Origin: JBBITW01 sp037440525
GTDB lineage: Bacteria; Desulfobacterota; BSN033; UBA1163
Assembly: GCA_037440525.1 (NCBI GenBank)
Contig: JBBITW010000203.1
Location: forward strand, 1 to 6,175
Length of the DNA: 6,175 nt
Reading direction: 5' to 3'
Positions 1-6,002 of the stretch are shown here, piece after piece; position 1 is the stretch's first letter; every line of letters begins with the position of its first letter. The position numbers were made by a program, and so were the translations under genes. The notes beneath the pieces are model-generated. The model was given only the letters and a program-made list of their open reading frames with translations, was not told the DNA's origin and searched no databases.

Positions 1-72
1 AAGCATTTTCAGGGTATTAATCAATGGTGCCATATTATTATCGGTATCCGCTCGAGGGCTTTTCCACCCCAC
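1..72 (-). CDS. possible 5' end of a divergent gene, cut by the window edge
   Basis: The minus strand is open from a TAG at 84-82 to the window edge. A GTG lies at 72-70 and an ATG at 33-31. The frame reads roughly GWKSPRADTDNN, then MAPLINTLKML from the ATG. The composition looks protein-like, but neither start is convincing: the purine-rich AGGGAGG (72-78) touches the GTG with no spacer, and the ATG has no Shine-Dalgarno site. I do not recognise the peptide. It could equally be a chance open frame upstream of the flavoprotein gene. Sequence to the left of the window would decide. Confidence 0.2.
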   Translation of the reverse strand, partial: MGWKSPRADTDNNMAPLINTLKML

Positions 73-129
73 CTCCCTGGTCTATAAAAACAGTTTTTAA
101 TACTTTTTCAGAGATCTAAGCTTTTTTTC

Positions 130-158
130 TTGACTTATAAAAATAAATTTAATAAACT
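130..158 (+). promoter_or_regulatory. sigma-70-like promoter of the flavoprotein gene
   Basis: TTGACT at 130-135 (5 of 6 to the -35 consensus) and TAAACT at 153-158 (4 of 6) are separated by 17 bp in a very AT-rich stretch. Transcription would start near 165, about 30 nt before the chosen start codon. The in-frame TTG at 130 is itself the -35 element, which argues against coding from there. Confidence 0.5.
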
Positions 159-185
159 TTACCAAAATTATATTCCAAATAAGAT

Positions 186-191
186 GGGGGT
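186..191 (+). promoter_or_regulatory. ribosome binding site that decides the flavoprotein start
   Basis: GGGGGT (one mismatch to GGAGGT) lies 4 nt before ATG 196. The other in-frame ATG at 184 has no purine-rich site upstream, and it overlaps this site. That favours 196. Confidence 0.6.
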
Positions 192-195
192 AAAG

Positions 196-807
196 ATGAA
201 GATTGTTGGGATTTTGGGAAGCCTTAGAAAAGGAGGCAATACAGAGATATTGCTGGATATGGCGCTGGGAGAGGCCAGGGAAAATGGTTTTGCGACTCGA
301 AAAATCACTCTGAGAAATAAAAAGATTGCCCCTTGTAATGGATGCCAAAAATGTATAGACAATGGAAGATGTGTAATTAAAGATGATATGGAAGAAATTT
401 ATAAAAATTTACTGGAGGCCCAGGGAATCATATGGGCAACCCCGGTTTACTTCTGGTCCATGACCGGACTGACAAAGGTAGCATTGGATCGCACCTATGC
501 TCTGACATTTCCCAAACTCCAGTTGGCAAATAAGATAGGGGGATTAATTTTGGTTGCAGGTAATAGGGGCTGCCTCAATACAGCCAACATCTTCCATATG
601 TATTTCAATTATAACCATATGTTTACTGCAGAATATTCTTTTGGCTATGCTCAGGCTAAAGGTGCAATTAAAGAGAATTTACTTGCGATAAACATGGTCA
701 AGGAGATGGTTCGCCAGATGATCTCTCTCATAAAGGCCAATCTGAAATATCCTGATGAATTCGATGTTCCCCTTATAAGGTTTGTAAGAAGAAAATATCA
801 ACTTTAG
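196..807 (+). CDS. iron-sulfur flavoprotein-like NAD(P)H-dependent FMN reductase family protein
   Basis: The 203-residue protein has a flavodoxin-like fold. The N-terminal beta strand MKIVGILGS runs into the FMN-phosphate loop GSLRKGGNT (residues 8-16). A compact cluster motif follows, with Cys47, Cys50, Cys53 and Cys59 in C-x2-C-x2-C-x5-C spacing. This matches the [4Fe-4S] motif known from archaeal iron-sulfur flavoprotein (Isf). The flavin-contact segment ATPVYFWSMTG (81-91) comes next, then K-x3-DR (94-99). Family members pass electrons between ferredoxin or NAD(P)H and small acceptors such as oxygen, peroxide or quinones; the substrate here cannot be read. The start at 196 is chosen for its GGGGGT site. 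The gene converges on the nitroreductase gene with 6 bp between the stops, and no terminator hairpin is visible. The family call is firm and the exact role open. Confidence 0.85.
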   Translation: MKIVGILGSLRKGGNTEILLDMALGEARENGFATRKITLRNKKIAPCNGCQKCIDNGRCVIKDDMEEIYKNLLEAQGIIWATPVYFWSMTGLTKVALDRTYALTFPKLQLANKIGGLILVAGNRGCLNTANIFHMYFNYNHMFTAEYSFGYAQAKGAIKENLLAINMVKEMVRQMISLIKANLKYPDEFDVPLIRFVRRKYQL

Positions 808-813
808 TTCCTA

Positions 814-1575
814 TTAGCCACCTTCTTCACCCACGACCACGCGATAGCCTGGTCTTCCGAGTTCGCGGATACGTTCTAAGTATTTTAAGAAATTCTCATG
901 AGATAAAAATTTCTTCATGTCATATCGATCGTAATGAATCATCTCTTCAGTCGGGAGTCTGTGGGGAGGGCCAGGTTCATAATCCCTGTATCCAATAGGA
1001 ACAATAATGTTTAGCCTAAGAGGCTCAGGATAACCAAGTATCTCTTTATAAGCATGTTCATTGCACACATCTACCCTCTGTGACCCAAGGCCAAGGGATG
1101 CCGCAGCAAGGTGCATGGTCATCGAGAGATGGCCCATGGTTGCACTGAGTATATCCCTGGCACTATTGTAGAAGAGGTCTCCATGGGCGATCATTACTGA
1201 ACCCCATTGCTTTCTCGGGTCTTCAAGAACTGCAATCAAGACAGGTGCATCCCCCCAACTGCCCAACATAGAAAAGGCCTTCTCTTTCTCTTCCGGTGGG
1301 AGATTAAATGCTGGATGTCTGTATTTTGAAATCCTCTGTTGTTCAAGCGAAAAAGTGAGTTCTAAATCTTCCCTGTAGGCTTCACGGATTTTCTTTTTAA
1401 TAATTGGGTCCTTAACGATAATAAACTCCCAAGGCTGAGAGTTTGCACCTGACATCGAATAATGGGCAGCATCTATTATTTTTAAAACATATTCATCAGG
1501 GATGGGATCGGGTTTAAAACGGCGAATACTCCTACGGTATTTTAGAAGTTCTAAAAAATTTTCGTAAATTAACAT
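814..1575 (-). CDS. nitroreductase family FMN-dependent oxidoreductase
   Basis: The protein has 253 residues. The N-terminal FMN-phosphate motif RRSIRRF (14-20) is followed by GANSQPWEF (43-51), the hallmark of the nitroreductase superfamily. A central segment around SLGLGSQRV and a C-terminal IVPIGY strand complete the fold. Family members use FMN and NAD(P)H or other donors on nitro compounds, enones, quinones or halogenated aromatics; nothing here fixes the substrate. The insertion between residues 65 and 105 and the roughly 45-residue C-terminal extension are longer than in minimal NfsB-like enzymes. ATG 1575 has an AGAGGT site (1585-1590) 9 nt upstream, beginning one base after the stop of the PNPOx-like gene. 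The two genes are therefore very likely co-transcribed with close translational spacing. Confidence 0.88.
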   Translation of the reverse strand: MLIYENFLELLKYRRSIRRFKPDPIPDEYVLKIIDAAHYSMSGANSQPWEFIIVKDPIIKKKIREAYREDLELTFSLEQQRISKYRHPAFNLPPEEKEKAFSMLGSWGDAPVLIAVLEDPRKQWGSVMIAHGDLFYNSARDILSATMGHLSMTMHLAAASLGLGSQRVDVCNEHAYKEILGYPEPLRLNIIVPIGYRDYEPGPPHRLPTEEMIHYDRYDMKKFLSHENFLKYLERIRELGRPGYRVVVGEEGG

Positions 1576-1590
1576 TTTATCAATACCTCT

Positions 1591-1995
1591 TTAAGCAATC
1601 TTTTTCCCTGGCTGAGGTGGTGCAACAGCATAGACTTCATCCACTTTGATAGTGCCAACAGCCTTGATATTTAGATTTATCCTTTCCTTTATCTCTCTGG
1701 CAAATCGGTCAAATAGCTCGCCTGAGGTCTGGTATCCCTGGAATGTCCCCTTTACCTGATAGCCTGATAATGGATTTGTTCTAAAGGCCAAAGCAGATAC
1801 TTTCTTATTCGCCTCTAAATTTTTATTTGTTTTGTCTCCAAATATATCTGCAAATGCAATCAGTTCATCATTGAGGGCCATAAGACTCCCTTTCGGTACC
1901 ACATTTATATCTGAGAGTGTAGCGGCTGTAGCCAAAACCTTTGAACTCTTCGGGTCGTTAAATACCTCTATGGTTTCCTTCAACATTTTTGCCAT
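1591..1995 (-). CDS. pyridoxamine 5'-phosphate oxidase-like FMN-binding split-barrel protein
   Basis: The 134-residue protein has the usual size for small PNPOx-like flavoproteins. The order is: helix ETIEVFND, strand SKVLATAATLSDINVVPKGSLMALND (residues ~18-43) resembling the first barrel strands, the segment FADIFGDKTNKNLEANKKVSALAF (~48-71), then GYQVKGTFQGYQTSGE (~78-93) and the C-terminal strand VDEVYAVAPPQPG. The family binds FMN, or sometimes F420 or heme, without a fixed reaction. The pyridoxal-specific residues cannot be confirmed by eye, so this is not called true PdxH. ATG 1995 has the strong site GAGGAGGT (2002-2009) 6 nt upstream. It is the first gene of an operon with the nitroreductase 15 bp downstream. 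A role as a flavin partner of that enzyme is inference. Confidence 0.8.
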   Translation of the reverse strand: MAKMLKETIEVFNDPKSSKVLATAATLSDINVVPKGSLMALNDELIAFADIFGDKTNKNLEANKKVSALAFRTNPLSGYQVKGTFQGYQTSGELFDRFAREIKERINLNIKAVGTIKVDEVYAVAPPQPGKKIA

Positions 1996-2033
1996 AATCC
2001 TACCTCCTCGATCTTTTTTGAAATTTTTTAAAT

Positions 2034-2060
2034 ACTATAATTGAAATGAAAAAAAGTCAA
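2034..2060 (-). promoter_or_regulatory. promoter of the PNPOx-like/nitroreductase operon
   Basis: On the minus strand, TTGACT (2060-2055, 5 of 6) is followed after 15 bp by TATAGT (2039-2034, 5 of 6). An alternative -10, TAGTAT (2037-2032, 4 of 6), gives a 17-bp spacer. The start of transcription would be near 2026, about 30 nt before ATG 1995. It faces away from the DUF2284 promoter, and the two -35 boxes are only 20 bp apart. Confidence 0.45.
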
Positions 2061-2080
2061 TAAAAATTAGAAAATATCCA

Positions 2081-2107
2081 TTGACAGTTTTTATAAAAAA
2101 TCATAAT
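2081..2107 (+). promoter_or_regulatory. promoter of the DUF2284 gene
   Basis: A perfect TTGACA (2081-2086) is followed after 15 bp by CATAAT (2102-2107, 5 of 6). The spacer is short for sigma-70, and a 17-bp spacer would give the poorer TAATGT. The predicted leader is about 45 nt. I see no clear operator palindrome between the divergent promoters. Confidence 0.45.
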
Positions 2108-2158
2108 GTTAAAACAAATTTCTAATGCCAAAAATCTTAGAACATAAGGAGGGATTAG

Positions 2159-2806
2159 ATGGTTAGAAAAATAGTTGAGAAGGTTTCTCAGAAGCGTTTG
2201 ATTTCAGATTTAGAAAGTTACAGGAAAGAGGCAATTAAATTTGGGGCAACCGATGCCAAAATTATTAAGTCAAGCGAGGTCATCATAGATGAAAGGGCTT
2301 ATGCAAAATGTATCTATCCAAAATGTAGATTTTTCGGGACGAGTGCTAATTGCCCTCCTTACTCTATTAAGCCTGAGGAGATAAGAAGGATTATTAAGAG
2401 ATACAGGTATGGAATCATCTTTACTTCTGAAGCTCCTTCTGAGATGTTTGTAGGCCCTTTTGAGGCCCTTGCAAAGAGAAAGGATGCCAATGCTCATCGA
2501 AGAAAAATTTATGAAATTACTTCTAAATTAGAATCCCTTGCTTTCTATGATGGGTATTACTTTGCAATGGGTTTTGGAGCAGGGCCATGTAAGTCGGCCT
2601 TTTGTGAAAAATTAGAATGTCAGGCCCTAAAGCCTGGGAATTCCTGTCGTTTCCCTTTAAAGGCCCGATCCTCTATGGAAGGGGTTGGGATGGATGTCTT
2701 TGGTATGGCTGCACGGATGGGCTGGGATATATATCCCTGTGGAGCTGGAGTATCTCCTGAGGATGTTCCTTTGGGAAGACGTATAGGAATTGTATTTATA
2801 TATTGA
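2159..2806 (+). CDS. DUF2284 family predicted metal-binding protein
   Basis: The protein has 215 residues and no signal peptide or membrane segment, so it is probably cytosolic. DUF2284 hallmarks are present: Cys51-x4-Cys56-x8-Cys65 running into CPPYS, then GPCKSAFCEKLEC with Cys144, Cys149, Cys154 and Cys163, then R-x-P-x-KARSSMEGVGMDVF. Cys194 sits near the end in YPCGAG. Eight cysteines in two groups strongly suggest two metal or Fe-S sites. The biochemical role of the family is not established to my knowledge, and it is common in anaerobes. ATG 2159 has AAGGAGGG (2146-2153) 5 nt upstream. The gene is divergent from the PNPOx-like/nitroreductase operon and ends 6 bp from the convergent tRNA-Pro. 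A role in electron transfer or metal handling is inference. Confidence 0.85.
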   Translation: MVRKIVEKVSQKRLISDLESYRKEAIKFGATDAKIIKSSEVIIDERAYAKCIYPKCRFFGTSANCPPYSIKPEEIRRIIKRYRYGIIFTSEAPSEMFVGPFEALAKRKDANAHRRKIYEITSKLESLAFYDGYYFAMGFGAGPCKSAFCEKLECQALKPGNSCRFPLKARSSMEGVGMDVFGMAARMGWDIYPCGAGVSPEDVPLGRRIGIVFIY

Positions 2807-2812
2807 TAGAAA

Positions 2813-2889
2813 TGGTCGGGGAGAGGAGATTTGAACTCCCGACCTCTTGGTCCCGAACCAAGCGCGCTACCAGGCTGCGCTACTCCCCG
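2813..2889 (-). tRNA. tRNA-Pro (anticodon CGG)
   Basis: A full cloverleaf reads on the minus strand over 77 nt. The acceptor stem CGGGGAG (2889-2883) pairs with CTCCCCG (2823-2817). Discriminator A is at 2816, and CCA is encoded at 2815-2813. The D-arm region is GCGCAGCCTGGTAGCGC. The anticodon stem CTTGG/CCAAG encloses the loop TTCGGGA, giving anticodon CGG, which reads CCG, with G at position 37. The T arm GGGAG-TTCAAAT-CTCCT has one G-T wobble. The gene lies 35 bp downstream of folE2 on the same strand and could be read through from that operon, but it also has its own candidate promoter. Confidence 0.97.
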
Positions 2890-2896
2890 ATAAAAA

Positions 2897-2924
2897 ATAA
2901 TAATTGGAATCTACGAACCTTCAA
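2897..2924 (-). promoter_or_regulatory. candidate tRNA-Pro promoter
   Basis: On the minus strand, TTGAAG (2924-2919, 4 of 6) and TATTAT (2902-2897, 5 of 6) are 16 bp apart. They fit entirely between the folE2 stop codon and the tRNA. The predicted start at about 2890 would leave a 5' leader of about one nucleotide. The -35 match is modest and the region is AT-rich, so this is a suggestion. Confidence 0.35.
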
Positions 2925-3698
2925 TCATACACCAGAACAACTCTCCACAAATGCATAGGCACTGTGATTATGGATAGACTCGAAATTCTCAGATTCCACT
3001 GTGAACCATGTGATGTTCTTATCCTTCTTTAAACGTCTTGCAATCTCTCTGACCACATCTTCAACAAACATCGGTTTTTCATAAGCCTTTTCAGTTACGT
3101 ATTTCTCATCTGGTCTCTTCAAGATAGAATAGAGATCACATGAGGCACATTCCTCAACCAGATGGATTATATCTTCTATCCAGAAAAATTTTTTAAACCT
3201 CAGATTTACTGTAACAATAGATCTCTGATTGTGGGCACCGAATTCACTTATCTCTTTTGAACAGGGGCATACTGTGGTGATAGGTACAACAATCCCCACA
3301 TAGAAATCTTCCCTTTCATTACTTGAGCCATAAAAACGACAGATATATTCCATAAGGCTTTTTGCCCTGGTCACCGGTGCCTCCTTCTCGATGAAGTATG
3401 GGAACTCGACTTCAAGATGTGCTGTCTTGGCTTTGAGTTTTCGTTTTACCTCTCCAAGAATCTTTGAAAAATTCTTAATTCCAATATCCCCCTTATATTT
3501 ATTCAGAATCTCAACAAATCGACTCATATGAGTTCCTTTAAAACGATGTGGAAGATCAACATACATATTAACGCTTGCTACTGTATGCTGAACGCCTTTT
3601 GCCTTATCCAGAACAGTGATAGGATAACGAATATTTTTTACCCCAACCTTATTGATTTCAATCTTTCGATGGTCTCTCTGATTTTGAACATCATTCAT
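2925..3698 (-). CDS. folE2: GTP cyclohydrolase IB (FolE2/MptA type)
   Basis: The enzyme converts GTP to 7,8-dihydroneopterin triphosphate, the entry step for folate and queuosine. Its 257 residues match the usual FolE2 length. Family features: the N-terminal GVKNIRYPITVLDK segment (19-32), LPHRFKGTHMSRF (49-61), V-x-CPCSKEIS-x-FGAHNQRS (143-160) with the expected catalytic Cys146 and His156, and the C-terminal ENFESIHNHSAYA (237-249) with Glu240 and histidines that fit the metal and substrate site. This is the type IB enzyme, not the zinc-dependent FolE. FolE2 is known to work with metals other than zinc and is often favoured under zinc limitation. ATG 3698 has AGGAGA (3704-3709) 5 nt upstream and overlaps the queD 3' end by 8 bp, implying translational coupling. 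It is last of the gckA-queD-folE2 operon. Confidence 0.95.
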   Translation of the reverse strand: MNDVQNQRDHRKIEINKVGVKNIRYPITVLDKAKGVQHTVASVNMYVDLPHRFKGTHMSRFVEILNKYKGDIGIKNFSKILGEVKRKLKAKTAHLEVEFPYFIEKEAPVTRAKSLMEYICRFYGSSNEREDFYVGIVVPITTVCPCSKEISEFGAHNQRSIVTVNLRFKKFFWIEDIIHLVEECASCDLYSILKRPDEKYVTEKAYEKPMFVEDVVREIARRLKKDKNITWFTVESENFESIHNHSAYAFVESCSGV

Positions 3699-4071
3699 GT
3701 TTATCTCCTATATAGGTAGCACAGGATGTTTCAGATTCCCATGCTGTAACCTTTTTCAATATTCCTGGATATCCTTTCAACTCCTTTTTCAAACTATCAT
3801 ATATATATTTTGCTATATTCTCAGACGAGGGTTCCACCTCTGAAAAGTATGGAAGATCATTTAAAAAGGTATGATCCAAATTTTTAAGTACCTTGCCAAG
3901 CTTATTCTTTAAGATTTCAAAATCTATGACCATTCCTTCTTTATTCAATTTCCTTGAAGCCGTAGTTACTTCGATCTTCCAGTTATGGCCATGAAGCTCT
4001 TCACATTTTCCATGGAGATAACGCAACCTATGAGCACCAGAAAAATGAGATATAATGGTAATTTCATACAT
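3691..4071 (-). CDS. queD: 6-carboxytetrahydropterin synthase / PTPS family (QueD-like, PTPS-I/III motif)
   Basis: The 126-residue protein has the length of bacterial QueD. The zinc ligands are His14 (SGAHRL), His27 and His29 (LHGHNW). Cys23 is the catalytic cysteine of the QueD type (C-x3-HGH). Asp66-His67 in LDHTFLND completes the catalytic triad, and Glu112 in AWESETS fits the pterin-binding glutamate. QueD turns dihydroneopterin triphosphate into 6-carboxytetrahydropterin for queuosine. Cys23 is directly followed by Glu24, giving CEELHGH. This also matches the E-x2-HGH placement of PTPS-III, whose members make 6-hydroxymethyldihydropterin for folate and replace FolB. The combined CExxHGH signature defines the PTPS-I/III subgroup, so a dual role is likely but inferred. 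ATG 4071 has AGAGGAG (4078-4084) 6 nt upstream, inside the 21-bp gap from gckA. Confidence 0.92.
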   Translation of the reverse strand: MYEITIISHFSGAHRLRYLHGKCEELHGHNWKIEVTTASRKLNKEGMVIDFEILKNKLGKVLKNLDHTFLNDLPYFSEVEPSSENIAKYIYDSLKKELKGYPGILKKVTAWESETSCATYIGDKHE

Positions 4072-4092
4072 TTTAAACTCCTCTGAAGAATT

Positions 4093-5445
4093 TTAATCCA
4101 CAATGAGGATCCTTAAATCCATAACATTCGTATGCGTGGGACCTGTGATCAGAAGGTCTCCCAATCTCTTAAAGAAATTATATGAATCATTGTTTAAAAG
4201 AAAGCCCTTTGGATCGAGACCTATTGCCCTTGCCCTGCTAATTGTGGTGTGGTCAGATAATGCCCCTGCAGCGTCAGTGGGACCATCAGTTCCATCAGTT
4301 CCACCACTTAAAAATACCACATTTTCCAATCCATCAATTTCGAATGCCATGGTAAGGGCAAATTCCTGATTCCTTCCCCCAAGACCACGGCCTTTTACGT
4401 TCACAGTTGTTTCCCCGCCAGATAGTATACAGGCAGGTTTCGGGATTGGATTATCAGAATATATAATTTCCTTTGCAATTGCTCCATGCAATCGAGCTAC
4501 ATCTCTCGTATCTCCCTCTATGAAAGATGATAGTATGAGTGTATTTAAACCAAAGGATAGAGCCTCCTTCTTCGAGGCCTGAAGTGCAATTAAATTAGAC
4601 CCAATAAGGACATTAAATACCCTTTCAAAGATAGGGTCTTTTGGTTTTGGTGTTTCTTCCACTTTCCCCTCTCTACCCAGAGCCAGATAATTCTTGATTG
4701 AAGAGGAAATCTCTTTTATAAGATCGTACTTTTCTAATATTTTCCAGGCATCATCAAAGCTTGATGGATCTGGAACTGTAGGTCCAGATCCAATGATATC
4801 AAGAGGGTCCCCAACAACGTCAGAAAGAATGAATGTAATCACCATTGATGGATATGCCCATCTCGAAAGCCAGCCTCCTTTTATCGTTGAGATATGTTTT
4901 CTGACAGTATTTATCTCTTTTATATCTGCACCGCAATCGAGAAGGAGTTGGGTTACTTCCTGTTTCTCCTCAAGTGTTATACCATCAGATGGCATGGGGA
5001 GAAGAGATGAAGCACCTCCAGAGAGAAGGAATATGACAATATCGCTCTCACTGGATTCATTCAGTAGGTTTTTTATCTTTTTTGATGCCTCAAGGCCATT
5101 TCTATCAGGAATTGGATGACCTGCTTCTATCAGTTCAGATTTTTGAAGGGGTATGGAATGGCCATATTTGGTTACAATTATTCCTCTATCTATTCTTTCT
5201 CCGAGGATTTCCTCCATAGCCTTTGCCATGGAGGAAGAGGCCTTTCCCGAACCAATTAAAAATATCCTTCTGAAATGGGAAAGATCAAAATTCCTTTCAA
5301 TACCCCCTTCAGTCTTTATAAATAGCTGATTTCCCTTAACCCATGTTATATTCTTTAACCTTTTAATTGGGTCTACTGCTTCAACTCCCTTCTTAAATAT
5401 TGATTTTGCTATATTTTTCAATTCATTTAATGAGAATTTTTTCAA
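4093..5445 (-). CDS. gckA: glycerate 2-kinase (GckA/TtuD, DUF4147-MOFRL family)
   Basis: The enzyme phosphorylates D-glycerate with ATP to 2-phosphoglycerate, feeding glycolysis from serine, glyoxylate or sugar-acid breakdown. Its 450 residues match the family. The N-terminal DUF4147 domain carries FLIGSGKASSSMA (62-74, Lys68), EAGHPIPD (107-114), LLSGGASSLLPMP (140-152), INTVRKHIS-x3-GG (178-191) and SDVVGDPLDIIGSGPTVPD (208-226). The C-terminal MOFRL domain (about 343-450) carries LSGGETTV, GRGLGGRNQE and SGGTDGTDGPTDAAGA. The start codon is TTG at 5445, with AGAGGT 7 nt upstream. No in-frame ATG exists before a TAA at 5463-5461, and the next Met lies beyond the GSGKAS loop. First gene of the operon with queD and folE2. 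The functional link to pterins is unclear and may be only shared transcription. Confidence 0.95.
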   Translation of the reverse strand: MKKFSLNELKNIAKSIFKKGVEAVDPIKRLKNITWVKGNQLFIKTEGGIERNFDLSHFRRIFLIGSGKASSSMAKAMEEILGERIDRGIIVTKYGHSIPLQKSELIEAGHPIPDRNGLEASKKIKNLLNESSESDIVIFLLSGGASSLLPMPSDGITLEEKQEVTQLLLDCGADIKEINTVRKHISTIKGGWLSRWAYPSMVITFILSDVVGDPLDIIGSGPTVPDPSSFDDAWKILEKYDLIKEISSSIKNYLALGREGKVEETPKPKDPIFERVFNVLIGSNLIALQASKKEALSFGLNTLILSSFIEGDTRDVARLHGAIAKEIIYSDNPIPKPACILSGGETTVNVKGRGLGGRNQEFALTMAFEIDGLENVVFLSGGTDGTDGPTDAAGALSDHTTISRARAIGLDPKGFLLNNDSYNFFKRLGDLLITGPTHTNVMDLRILIVD

Positions 5446-5452
5446 GCCAAAA

Positions 5453-5458
5453 ACCTCT
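5453..5458 (-). promoter_or_regulatory. ribosome binding site supporting the TTG start of gckA
   Basis: AGAGGT on the minus strand ends 7 nt before TTG 5445. With the upstream in-frame stop at 5463-5461, it fixes the start as TTG rather than ATG. Confidence 0.7.
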
Positions 5459-5473
5459 ATTTAAATTATGTGA

Positions 5474-5502
5474 ATTTTATAACTAATTTTCCAATCCGTC
5501 AA
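5474..5502 (-). promoter_or_regulatory. sigma-70-like promoter of the gckA-queD-folE2 operon
   Basis: TTGACG (5502-5497, 5 of 6) and TAAAAT (5479-5474, 5 of 6) are separated by exactly 17 bp. The predicted start near 5467 gives a leader of about 22 nt, just enough for the ribosome site. There is no room for a leader riboswitch from this promoter. It is the best-matched promoter in the window. Confidence 0.6.
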
Positions 5503-5549
5503 CCCCAAATAAGGCCTTAGGAATTGAAATGAGTTGGAGAGAAAATGAA

Positions 5550-5571
5550 CAGGGCTACGGCAAGTTTTTCC
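5550..5571. mobile_element. possible left end of a decayed ISAs1-like element
   Basis: The stretch starting CAGGGCTACGGCAAG lies about 100 bp upstream of the transposase remnant. ISAs1-family ends commonly begin CAGGGC, from memory of the family. No good matching inverted end is seen after 5837, and most of the element would have to be deleted. The call is tentative. Confidence 0.25.
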
Positions 5572-5654
5572 AAATAGATTAAAAATTAGGTTTTTAAGAA
5601 GGGACTGACTTTTTGATCCATTCTATGTTAATCTTATTTCTGTGAAGGGAAATC

Positions 5655-5837
5655 TTGAGCTTCGTTAATGAGGATAGAAGTAGAGTGAGGAGAAAGAATG
5701 GGAAAGTAGTGATGTGTTCTTTGAGGAATCTGGTCATAAGCCTTATCAGAATTGATGGAAGGTTCAAATATATTGCGTCTGCCTTAAGATACTTCAGTAT
5801 GCATATAGATGAAGCTATGAGGCTTTTAGGGATTTGA
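5655..5837 (+). pseudogene. C-terminal remnant of an ISAs1-like (DDE) transposase
   Basis: The frame encodes about 60 residues. F-x2-EDRSRVR-x3-G (residues 3-16) is followed by LRNLVISLIR-x-DG (23-35), IASALRYF (40-47) and a terminal RLLGI. This order matches the C-terminus of ISAs1/H-repeat transposases: the F-x-EDRS-x-VR block with the late acidic residue, LRNLAI-x-LLR, then I-x-ALR and a final LLG-L/I. The full protein is normally several hundred residues, and a TGA at 5643-5645 closes the frame upstream. The bulk of the gene is missing, so it is not functional. FVNED has one residue more between F and ED than expected, consistent with decay. It sits behind the operon promoter in a gene-poor stretch. 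Confidence 0.6.
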
Positions 5838-5954
5838 ATTAGAAACGATTTTTTCCTTACCACTTTTTTCTCTCTATTCTCGGAAGGGAAAATCTCTATC
5901 AGAGGTATATCTTATTAATGGGAGCATAAAATAAATGACACCTTGATAAGGGTT
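5838..5954. other. intergenic stretch without recognisable features
   Basis: AT-rich sequence between the transposase remnant and the hairpin pair. I find no supported gene, terminator or promoter. It may contain the degraded right end of the insertion element. Confidence 0.4.
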
Positions 5955-5955
5955 C

Positions 5956-5981
5956 GGCAAGCCACAAGGGCTTGCCCTACG
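5956..5981 (+). repeat. REP-like hairpin unit 1
   Basis: A perfect 8-bp stem GGCAAGCC (5956-5963) / GGCTTGCC (5969-5976) encloses the 5-nt loop ACAAG, followed by CTACG. It is a near copy, inverted, of the unit at 6003-6028. It differs in four of 26 bases, all within stem pairs or compensating for them. Confidence 0.7.
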
Positions 5982-6002
5982 AGAAATTAAAAGAATCTAA
6001 AC

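Noticed and set aside
38..65. Short GTG-started leader peptide (MEKPSSGYR) on the minus strand after AGGGAGG
   Set aside because: The peptide is nine codons with no attenuator hairpin or repeated regulatory codons, and the spacing is only 4 nt. It is probably chance.
130..195. Upstream extension of the flavoprotein from the TTG at 130 or the ATG at 184
   Set aside because: The TTG is part of the -35 box, the extension is AT-rich without family similarity, and only ATG 196 has a ribosome site and begins exactly at the conserved first beta strand.
4694..5119. 141-residue open frame antisense to gckA
   Set aside because: It lies wholly inside a clearly conserved gene in the opposite strand and shows no recognisable domain or ribosome site.
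5446..5473. preQ1 or folate riboswitch in front of the pterin operon
   Set aside because: The predicted leader is only about 22 nt, and no conserved aptamer core is visible there or in the 21-bp gap before queD.
5594..5863. 89-residue minus-strand open frame
   Set aside because: It is opposite the transposase remnant, starts with GTG without a ribosome site, and has low-complexity content resembling no family. The plus-strand similarity explains the region better.
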